From Roseateles terrae (GTDB lineage: Bacteria; Pseudomonadota; Gammaproteobacteria; Burkholderiales; Burkholderiaceae_C), in the NCBI RefSeq assembly GCF_014192155.1, contig NZ_JACHXO010000004.1:310001-374000 (forward strand): 64,000 bases of DNA. The letters run 5' to 3'. Positions 55,881-64,000 of this stretch are shown here, one piece after another. The notes beneath the pieces were generated by a model. It was not told the origin of the DNA and searched no databases. It was given only the letters and a program-made list of their open reading frames with translations. Each line of letters opens with the position of its first letter. Position 1 is the first letter of the stretch. The translations under genes and the position numbers were made by a program.

Positions 55881-57443
55881 ATGCACACCTTCGAATGGAT
55901 CATTGCCCTGTTGCTGGGCGCCGCCTTGCTCGCGATGCTCGCGCGGCGGATCGGTGCGCCCTCGCCGGCCCTGCTGGCGCTGGGCGGCATGGCGCTGGCC
56001 TTCTGGCCCGGCAGTCCGACCTGGACGCTGGACCCCGAACTGGCGCTGGCCCTGTTCGTGGCGCCCATCCTGATGGACACCGCCTATGACGCCTCCAAGC
56101 GGGACCTGAAAGCCAACTGGCGGCCGGTGGCGGGCCTGGTGCTGGCGGCGGTCGGCACCACCGTGGTGATGGTGGCGCTGGTGAGCCGGTGGCTGATTCC
56201 GGACATGCCCTGGGCGGTGGCGGTCGCGTTGGGGGCCATCGTCGCGCCGCCGGATGCAGCGGCGGCCACTGCGGTCATGCGGCAGTTGCGGCTGCCGTAC
56301 AAGGTGCTCAACATCCTGGAAGGCGAAAGCCTGCTCAACGATGCAAGCGCGCTCCTCATCTACCGCCTCGCGCTGATGACGGCGATGGCGGGACCGCCCA
56401 GCGCCGGAACGCTGGCGCCGATCCTTTTGATGACGGTGTTTGGCAGTGTGGTGGCGGGCGTGGCCTTCGCCTATCTGCTGCGGCCGCTCACCCGCCGCAT
56501 GGCGCACGCGCCCACGGCCCTGGTGATCCAGTTCTGCTGCACCTTCGGCGTCTGGATCGCGGCGGAGAAGCTGGGCCTCTCCGGCATCCTGACGATGGTG
56601 GCCTTTGCGATGACCAGCTCACGGGGCGGCGGCTCCGCGATTGCGGCGCGACTGCGGGTGCCGATCTTCGCGGTGTGGGAAACCGTCGTGTTTGTGCTGA
56701 ACGCCTTTGCCTTCGTGCTGATCGGCCTGCAGCTGCGTCCCATCTGGCAGCGGCTGGGCGACTCCGGCACCCATCAGGAGGCGGTGGTGTTTGCCACCGT
56801 GGTGCTGGCGGTGACCGTTCTGGCACGGGTCGGCTGGGTCATGACCTACAGCGCCTTCACCGCCCGCCACAGCGGATTGGCCGACAGCGCCCGCACCCAT
56901 CCGGCCTGGGCGGGCGGCATGGTGCTGTCCTGGGCCGGCATGCGCGGCATCGTCACACTGGCGGCGGCCTTTGCGGTGCCGGAGCAACTGCCGGACGGCT
57001 CGCCCTTCCCTTATCGCGACCTGATCCTGCTGAGCGCCTTCGCCGTGGTCTTCGGCACATTGGTGTTGCAGGGGTTCACCCTCAAGCCGCTGATCCGCTG
57101 GCTCCGCATGGAGGACAACGACCCGGTCGGCCAGGAGGTGCGAAGCGCCCGCATCCAGATCTACCAGGCGCTGCTGGCGTCCATCGAGCATGACACCTCC
57201 TTCCCGGCCGGGCTGCTGCGCAAGGAATACCAGGCGGTGGTGGACATGAATGCGCGCGACACCACCGAGCTGCCGCTGGAGGAGGTGCCCGGCGGGCCGC
57301 TGCGTCGGCAGGCAATTGCGGTGGCGCGCACCAAGGCGGTGGAGCTGCGCGAGCAGGACGTGATCGGTGATCACGCCTACCGGGTGCTGATTCAGGAGCT
57401 GGACTGGGCGGAGCTGTCGGCAGGAGGCGCGGTGGAAGATTGA
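55881..57443 (+). CDS. CPA1-type cation:proton antiporter
   Basis: 520 residues from the ATG at 55881, which begins directly with a membrane segment; an ATG at 55800 would add a 27-residue soluble stretch. About 12 membrane segments and a conserved GESLLNDASALLIYRLAL, the family ion-binding motif with the Asn-Asp pair, and WAGMRGIVTLAAAFAVP. A cytosolic tail (about 420-520) follows. Exports Na+ or K+ for H+. Divergent from the reverse transcriptase gene. Confidence 0.92.
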   Translation: MHTFEWIIALLLGAALLAMLARRIGAPSPALLALGGMALAFWPGSPTWTLDPELALALFVAPILMDTAYDASKRDLKANWRPVAGLVLAAVGTTVVMVALVSRWLIPDMPWAVAVALGAIVAPPDAAAATAVMRQLRLPYKVLNILEGESLLNDASALLIYRLALMTAMAGPPSAGTLAPILLMTVFGSVVAGVAFAYLLRPLTRRMAHAPTALVIQFCCTFGVWIAAEKLGLSGILTMVAFAMTSSRGGGSAIAARLRVPIFAVWETVVFVLNAFAFVLIGLQLRPIWQRLGDSGTHQEAVVFATVVLAVTVLARVGWVMTYSAFTARHSGLADSARTHPAWAGGMVLSWAGMRGIVTLAAAFAVPEQLPDGSPFPYRDLILLSAFAVVFGTLVLQGFTLKPLIRWLRMEDNDPVGQEVRSARIQIYQALLASIEHDTSFPAGLLRKEYQAVVDMNARDTTELPLEEVPGGPLRRQAIAVARTKAVELREQDVIGDHAYRVLIQELDWAELSAGGAVED

Positions 57444-57468
57444 TCCTCACCATTCGCGGTTGTCAGCC

Positions 57469-57587
57469 GAATCGGCTCACGTGTGGAGCCGATTCACTGA
57501 ATCTGCGGCTCCTCTCCGGAGCCGAATTGGCAGATCTGCCGCGCAAGGCCGCTTTTCCCTGGCGAACCCGACTTCCAAGATCGGGTT
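57469..57587. repeat. Three successive hairpins between antiporter and katG
   Basis: Perfect stems GAATCGGCTC/GAGCCGATTC (57469-57478/57486-57495), CGGCTCC/GGAGCCG (57506-57512/57518-57524) and AACCCGA/TCGGGTT (57565-57571/57581-57587; extendable by three more pairs). None has a clear T-run. They probably end the antiporter transcript and/or shield it; the remaining bases up to 57759 should contain the katG promoter, which I could not define. Confidence 0.7.
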
Positions 57588-57648
57588 TGCCGAAGGGTTG
57601 GGCGACTACTGCCGGTGCCAAGGGCTGAGCGGCTATCACCGCCATTGA

Positions 57649-59949
<2,301 letters not shown>

Positions 59950-60068
59950 CGCTTCAGTGTCTGGGTTGAGGCCGGGGTCGGCGTCGGCATGAGGTCGGCG
60001 CCGACGCCGGTGTCAGTGTGCGCGTGGGGCCCGCGATCACTGCCGTGCCCCATGCCATCACGAAGGCG

Positions 60069-60260
60069 TCACTTCTGCTTGTCGCTCCACAGCACACCGC
60101 CGGTGGCCCAGTTCTGACGGGCGATGTCGAAGAAGACCACATCCACTGCATCCGGGCTGCCGCCCAGCACCCGGACGCAGGCGGCGGTCAGTTCCTTGGC
60201 CAGTTCCGCCTTCTGCTCCGGGGTACGGCCTTCAAAGAGTTCAACGCGCAAGGTGGGCAT
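60069..60260 (-). CDS. 4-oxalocrotonate tautomerase-family protein
   Basis: 63 residues. Begins MPTLRVELFEGRTPEQKAEL: after Met removal, Pro1 is the catalytic base of this superfamily. Small hexameric or trimeric tautomerase; its substrate here is unknown. A longer frame to 60512 has no support. Convergent with katG. Confidence 0.88.
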   Translation of the reverse strand: MPTLRVELFEGRTPEQKAELAKELTAACVRVLGGSPDAVDVVFFDIARQNWATGGVLWSDKQK

Positions 60261-60531
60261 GGTGAGGTGTCCGGTGAGGGTGAATGGACCTGCCATTGTG
60301 CAAGAGCCGCCCTGCCCCTCCGTCGCCGCCCCCTGACGACGCGTGATGAGGCAGCGCGGCGATGAATCGCCAGCCTTTGGCAAGTCGTGACATTCATCAC
60401 GGACAGCACCCTCTCCCTGCCAAAAACTGCAGCTCAATCCCCCGGAGTGGTGAGCAGTTTCGGCATCTCCACCGATGGCGACCGCCTGACTTCGCTGACA
60501 GAATGCTCCCAACTAAAACGAGGGAGTGATC

Positions 60532-61041
60532 ATGTCGGGAAACACGGATCAGCGCTTTGCCGCACCGGAAGCCTTTGTCGAGGATGTGGGCACCTCCGGC
60601 GGCGTTCTGGCGGGCCGCGGCGTGCGGCTGGTCGCCGCGCTGCTGGATGGGGTGCTGCTGGGCGGCATCGTGTTTGGCCTGATGGCGGCGTCGCCGACCA
60701 TCAGTCGCCTCCTGTCGCCGGAAAACCCGTCCTACTTTGCTGTCCATTGGAGCGGTCTGCTCATCGGCCTGCCGCTGTTCCTGCTGGTGCAGGGCTGGAC
60801 CCTGGTCTCCCGTGGCCAGACCCTGGCCAAGATCGTTTTCGGCCTGCGCATCGTGCGCACGGACGGCTCCAAGGTGGACCCCTTCCGCATCCTCGGTCTG
60901 CGTTATGGCGTGGGCTATCTGACAGCCATCACCACCGGCACGCAGATGCTCTACGGCCTGATCGACGCGCTGCTGATCTTCCGGGAATCGCGCCAGTGCC
61001 TGCATGACACGATTGCCGACACGAAGGTCATCAAGCTCTGA
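60532..61041 (+). CDS. RDD-family membrane protein (first copy)
   Basis: 169 residues from the ATG at 60532 (GGGAG ribosome site). Three to four membrane segments. RDD signature in GRGVRLVAALLDGVLLGG and the second motif LVSRGQTLAKIVFGLRIVR. Possible ion transport; function not established. First gene of a six-or-more gene run. Confidence 0.85.
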   Translation: MSGNTDQRFAAPEAFVEDVGTSGGVLAGRGVRLVAALLDGVLLGGIVFGLMAASPTISRLLSPENPSYFAVHWSGLLIGLPLFLLVQGWTLVSRGQTLAKIVFGLRIVRTDGSKVDPFRILGLRYGVGYLTAITTGTQMLYGLIDALLIFRESRQCLHDTIADTKVIKL

Positions 61042-61046
61042 GCCTC

Positions 61047-61784
61047 GTGTCCGCCGCTCCTGACCTGCGGGTCGATACGCTCACGCCGGTCGAGACGCCG
61101 GAAGGCATCGTGCTGTCCCTGCGACCGGCGGGCCTGGTGTCGCGCAGCATGGCCTTCCTGCTGGACCTGATGTTCCGGTTGATCATCGACTCGGTCCTGG
61201 CCGTGGCGTTGTTGGGGCTCGGACGCCTGGGGGTGGGCCTGTTCCTCATCGGCATGTTTGCCGTGGAGTGGCTCTACCCGATTTTCTTTGAACTGACCCG
61301 CGCCGGCGCCACGCCCGGCAAGCGCGTCTTCGGACTGCGGGTGGTGATGGACAACGGTCTGCCGATCACGCCGGCTGCCTCGGTCACCCGCAACCTGCTG
61401 CGCGCTGCCGACTTCCTGCCGGTGGCCTATACCTTCGGCATCATCACCCTGCTGCTCAACCGCGACTGCAAACGCCTGGGCGATTTGGCCGCGGGCACGC
61501 TGGTCGTTTATGCCGCGCCGGTGGTCCTGCACGACCAGCCGCCGGAGGCGCCCAGCCTCGCGCCGGCCCGCCCGCTCAACCAGCAGGAGCAGGCAGCCAT
61601 CCGCGCCTGGGCCGGACGCGCCCGCCGACTCACGCCGCAGCGTTTCGAGGAACTCGCCCAACTGGCTGCGCCCGTGCTTCCACCACAGGACCCGTTGCAG
61701 GCGCAGAACCCGCTGGCGCCTCGCCGCAACGCCAGCGACCAACTGCTGGGCGTCGCCCAGTGGCTGATGGGAAAACGTGCATGA
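61047..61784 (+). CDS. RDD-family membrane protein (second copy)
   Basis: 245 residues, GTG start 5 bp after the first copy. RDD motif in LVSRSMAFLLDLMFRLIIDS and TPGKRVFGLRVVMDNG, followed by a long cytosolic tail rich in Pro/Gln/Arg. Unlike the first copy it sits next to SpoIIM, the arrangement seen in MoxR/DUF58 clusters. Overlaps the next gene by 4 bp. Confidence 0.87.
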   Translation: MSAAPDLRVDTLTPVETPEGIVLSLRPAGLVSRSMAFLLDLMFRLIIDSVLAVALLGLGRLGVGLFLIGMFAVEWLYPIFFELTRAGATPGKRVFGLRVVMDNGLPITPAASVTRNLLRAADFLPVAYTFGIITLLLNRDCKRLGDLAAGTLVVYAAPVVLHDQPPEAPSLAPARPLNQQEQAAIRAWAGRARRLTPQRFEELAQLAAPVLPPQDPLQAQNPLAPRRNASDQLLGVAQWLMGKRA

Positions 61785-62749
61785 CCCCGATCCGATTTGA
61801 AGCCGAGTACGGCGTCATGTGGGACGCCTTTGCCGAGCAGATCCAGGTCGCCCAGAACGGCAAGCCGGTGGACGGCGCGTTGCTCGCCGCTCGCTATCGC
61901 CGGGTGTGTGAACACCTCGCCCTGGCACAGTCACGCGCCTATCCGGTGCACCTGCTCGCGCGGCTGGAGACCCTGGCGCAGGACGCCCATCAGATCATCT
62001 ACCGGCGGCAGGATTTCGGCCTCGCCGCGCTGGGCCAACTGCTGCGGGTGAAGATTCCTCAGGCGGTGCGTGATCAGCGCATGTATCTGCTGGCCGCCTT
62101 CCTGCTGTTCACCGTGCCGCTGGTGGTGAGCTTCGTGCTCGCACTCACGTCGGCGGACTTCCCGCTGCGGGTGCACAGCGCACAGCAGCTGAGGAACTTC
62201 TCCAGCATGTATGCCGACGGCAAGGAATCGATCGGCCGCCTGCGCGACGGCGGCTCCGATGTCCAGATGTTCGGCTTCTACATCTTCAACAACATCGGCA
62301 TCGGCCTGCGCTGTTTTGGCGCCGGCATCCTGGCCGGTGTGGGCAGCGCCTTTGTCCTGCTCTTCAATGGACTGCAGATCGGCACCATCGCGGGCTATCT
62401 GCATCACGCCGGACTGGGTCACAACTTCTGGCCGTTTGTCGCCACCCATTCCGCCTTCGAGCTGACCGGCGCGGTACTTTCCGGCGCCGCGGGTCTGCGA
62501 CTGGGCCTGAGCTGGCTGGCACCCGGACGGCGCAGCCGCCTGGAAGCACTGAAGCTGGCCGCCCGGGAGGCGGTGCTGGTGATTTACGCCGCTTTTTTCC
62601 TGCTGGCCGTGGCGGCCGGCTTCGAAGCCTTCTGGTCGTCCGCGGCCTGGGTGGCGCCGTGGGTCAAGTTCACCGTCGCCGGCTTGTGCTGGCTGCTTGT
62701 GGTGCTGTGGCTGGGTCTGATGGGACGGGGAGCACAGCGTGCGGGTTGA
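61781..62749 (+). CDS. Stage II sporulation protein M-like membrane protein
   Basis: 322 residues from the ATG at 61781. N-terminal soluble helical region (about 1-95) then about five membrane segments, with FNNIGIGLRCFGAGILAGVG and HSAFELTGAVLSGAAGLRLG, the SpoIIM family signatures. The organism does not sporulate; these proteins accompany RDD, DUF4129, MoxR and DUF58 genes in Gram-negatives, with unknown role in the envelope. Confidence 0.88.
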   Translation: MTPIRFEAEYGVMWDAFAEQIQVAQNGKPVDGALLAARYRRVCEHLALAQSRAYPVHLLARLETLAQDAHQIIYRRQDFGLAALGQLLRVKIPQAVRDQRMYLLAAFLLFTVPLVVSFVLALTSADFPLRVHSAQQLRNFSSMYADGKESIGRLRDGGSDVQMFGFYIFNNIGIGLRCFGAGILAGVGSAFVLLFNGLQIGTIAGYLHHAGLGHNFWPFVATHSAFELTGAVLSGAAGLRLGLSWLAPGRRSRLEALKLAAREAVLVIYAAFFLLAVAAGFEAFWSSAAWVAPWVKFTVAGLCWLLVVLWLGLMGRGAQRAG

Positions 62750-63485
62750 AGGTCTGGCGGTCATGTTGCGGCCGCGCAGTCAGTACGAGGCCTGTGACCT
62801 CGGAATGGCCCTGGTGCGTGGCCATGCGCGGTCGATCTGGCGCTGTTATGCGCCCTTGCTGCTGGTGGTCATTACCTTTGCGCTGTGCACCGTGGAAGTC
62901 GCGGGCTGGTTGCCCACGCTGATCCTGTTCTGGAGCAAGCCCTGGCTGGACCGGACGCTGCTGTTCGTGCTGTCCCGCGCGGTGTTTGGCGAAGCCACCC
63001 GCTGGTCCGATCTGTGGGCGGCGCGGCGGCAGGTGTGGGGCGGCCAGTTCCTCCGCACCGTGCTGTGGCGACGCTTCTCGCCGTGGCGCGCCTATACCCA
63101 GCCGGTGGAACAGCTGGAAGGACAGACCGGCAGCCGCCGCCGCAAGCGCGTCGCGCTGATGCTCAAGGACAACCGCGGCGCGGCCACCGCGCTGCAGGTG
63201 GCCTTCTCGCATGCCGAGGCGGTCATCCTCTATTCCCTGTTCGGATTGGTGTGGTGGATGGCGCCTGAAGACAGCCGCAGCGACGTCTTTGCCTGGCTGG
63301 CGCAGACCGGGGACTCGGCCTCGCAACCGATCGCCCACGACCTGCTGCTGGCCAGCCTGTATGCCGGCGTGGTGCTGTTCCTGGAGCCGTTCTATGTGGC
63401 GGCGGGTTTTGCGATGTACCTGAACCGGCGCGTGGTGCTGGAAGCCTGGGACATCGAGCAGGAGTTCCGTCGTGCGTTTGTCTGA
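62739..63485 (+). CDS. Membrane protein of unknown function (SpoIIM-RDD cluster)
   Basis: 248 residues, GTG start at 62739 overlapping the SpoIIM gene by 11 bp; an internal ATG at 62763 (MLRPRSQYEAC) is an alternative. Four or so membrane segments (about 38-75 and 145-235) separated by a basic cytosolic loop (GSRRRKRVALML). Commonly found between spoIIM-like and DUF4129 genes. No activity can be assigned. Confidence 0.8.
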   Translation: MRVEGLAVMLRPRSQYEACDLGMALVRGHARSIWRCYAPLLLVVITFALCTVEVAGWLPTLILFWSKPWLDRTLLFVLSRAVFGEATRWSDLWAARRQVWGGQFLRTVLWRRFSPWRAYTQPVEQLEGQTGSRRRKRVALMLKDNRGAATALQVAFSHAEAVILYSLFGLVWWMAPEDSRSDVFAWLAQTGDSASQPIAHDLLLASLYAGVVLFLEPFYVAAGFAMYLNRRVVLEAWDIEQEFRRAFV

Positions 63486-64000
63486 GGCTGTGCGCAGCGC
63501 CGCACTGACCGCCACGCTGGAGACATGGCTGGTGGCCACGCTGCTGGGCCTGGCGGTGCAACCCGCCGCCAGCGCGACATCCGTCGCCCCCGTGGCGCCG
63601 CGGCTGGACGAGCGACCTTCCACGCAGGTGGTCATGCTGACCCCGCCCGACGCCCCGGTCCTGGCTGCCAGCGCGGTGCAGGCCGCGGCCTCCGCCGTGG
63701 CGGCTGACCGGCAACTGGGCGGCGTGGACAAGGAGCGCCGCCTGCGTTTCAAGGATGAGAAAGACGAGAAGAAGGACGAGAAGTCCCAGAAGGACCTGCC
63801 CTCCTGGTGGGGCGAACTGATCGACAACATGGGCACGGGTCTGCGCATCGCCATGTGGCTGATCGGCGCGGCCCTGCTCGTCTGGGTGCTGCTGCGGCTG
63901 CGTGACTGGTTGCGGCTGCGCGGCGTGGCGCCCGTGGTGGCCGCCGTGGCGCCGACCCATGTCGGCTCGCTGGACATCCGCCCGGAAAGCCTGCCGGCCG
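63472..64000 (+). CDS. Probable DUF4129-family membrane protein, cut by window end
   Basis: 176 residues present, open to the last base. GTG start overlapping the previous stop by 14 bp. Signal sequence (about 20-38), a periplasmic stretch with a Lys/Asp/Glu-rich run (KDEKDEKKDEK), a membrane segment (about 125-145), and then LDIRPESLPA, the way DUF4129 proteins usually begin their cytosolic domain. The assignment to DUF4129 rests partly on the operon context. Confidence 0.7.
   Translation, partial: MRLSEAVRSAALTATLETWLVATLLGLAVQPAASATSVAPVAPRLDERPSTQVVMLTPPDAPVLAASAVQAAASAVAADRQLGGVDKERRLRFKDEKDEKKDEKSQKDLPSWWGELIDNMGTGLRIAMWLIGAALLVWVLLRLRDWLRLRGVAPVVAAVAPTHVGSLDIRPESLPA

Overview
The window is GC-rich chromosomal DNA from a betaproteobacterium of the order Burkholderiales. 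Gene content and protein style suggest the Roseateles/Mitsuaria/Rubrivivax neighbourhood: PilS-PilR beside CcsA, a lysine/alanine-repeat histone H1-like protein, cobS-cobC, and a his cluster followed by rsmD-coaD-ferredoxin. The genus is inferred from gene order and style, not from a search. Almost all of the sequence is ordinary, densely packed coding DNA with many 1-11 bp overlaps.

Layout. 1-5.6 kb: plus-strand run of an RNB exoribonuclease (5' end outside the window), a TonB-like protein, aroE, mtgA, a conserved unknown and a TlpA-like thioredoxin. 5.7-11 kb: aroQ, accB-accC, prmA and a zinc-ribbon/DUF3426 membrane protein, then a 66-bp tandem repeat and terminators. 11.3-17 kb (minus): histone H1-like protein and class Ia ribonucleotide reductase (nrdB, nrdA) with an NrdR-box promoter. 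17.4-22.2 kb (minus): PilR, PilS, a small PP0621-like protein and CcsA. 22.2-25.6 kb: ffh, ftsY and tRNA-Met(CAT). 25.8-29.6 kb: a decayed XRE/HipB-like remnant, a LysR regulator divergent from a quinone-oxidoreductase-like enzyme, a small hydrolase, and a 3-methyladenine DNA glycosylase. 29.6-33.8 kb: galactarate dehydratase and its MFS transporter behind a promoter carrying two palindromic operators, then a divergent response regulator. 33.9-41.6 kb: cobS-cobC; (minus) ferredoxin, coaD, rsmD, hisF-A-H-B-C, and a VapBC-type toxin-antitoxin pair coupled to hisC. 41.6-47 kb: a Csu-like chaperone-usher locus with three coat-U subunits. 47-54.2 kb: an old-yellow-enzyme reductase, a secreted protein plus a CsgG-like lipoprotein, a hybrid histidine kinase, an RlmI-like methyltransferase and a GST. 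54.2-57.4 kb: a retron-type reverse transcriptase and a cation/proton antiporter. 57.4-64 kb: katG, a tautomerase, and an RDD-RDD-SpoIIM-membrane-DUF4129-like operon cut by the window end.

Most interesting item. The minus-strand gene at 54236-55612 encodes a retron-type reverse transcriptase (YADD, a VTG-type motif, and a variant of the NAxxH motif) with a roughly 165-residue N-terminal extension. Just upstream on the same strand are two 14-nt segments (55790-55777 and 55650-55637) that pair along their whole length in RNA, with three G-U wobbles. They enclose 126 nt containing three hairpins, with an AAGC right after the first arm, and end 24 nt before the RT start. This is the architecture of a retron msr-msd (a1/a2) transcript, so I propose an uncharacterised retron here. 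No obvious effector gene adjoins it; the nearest gene downstream is a glutathione S-transferase 9 bp after the RT.
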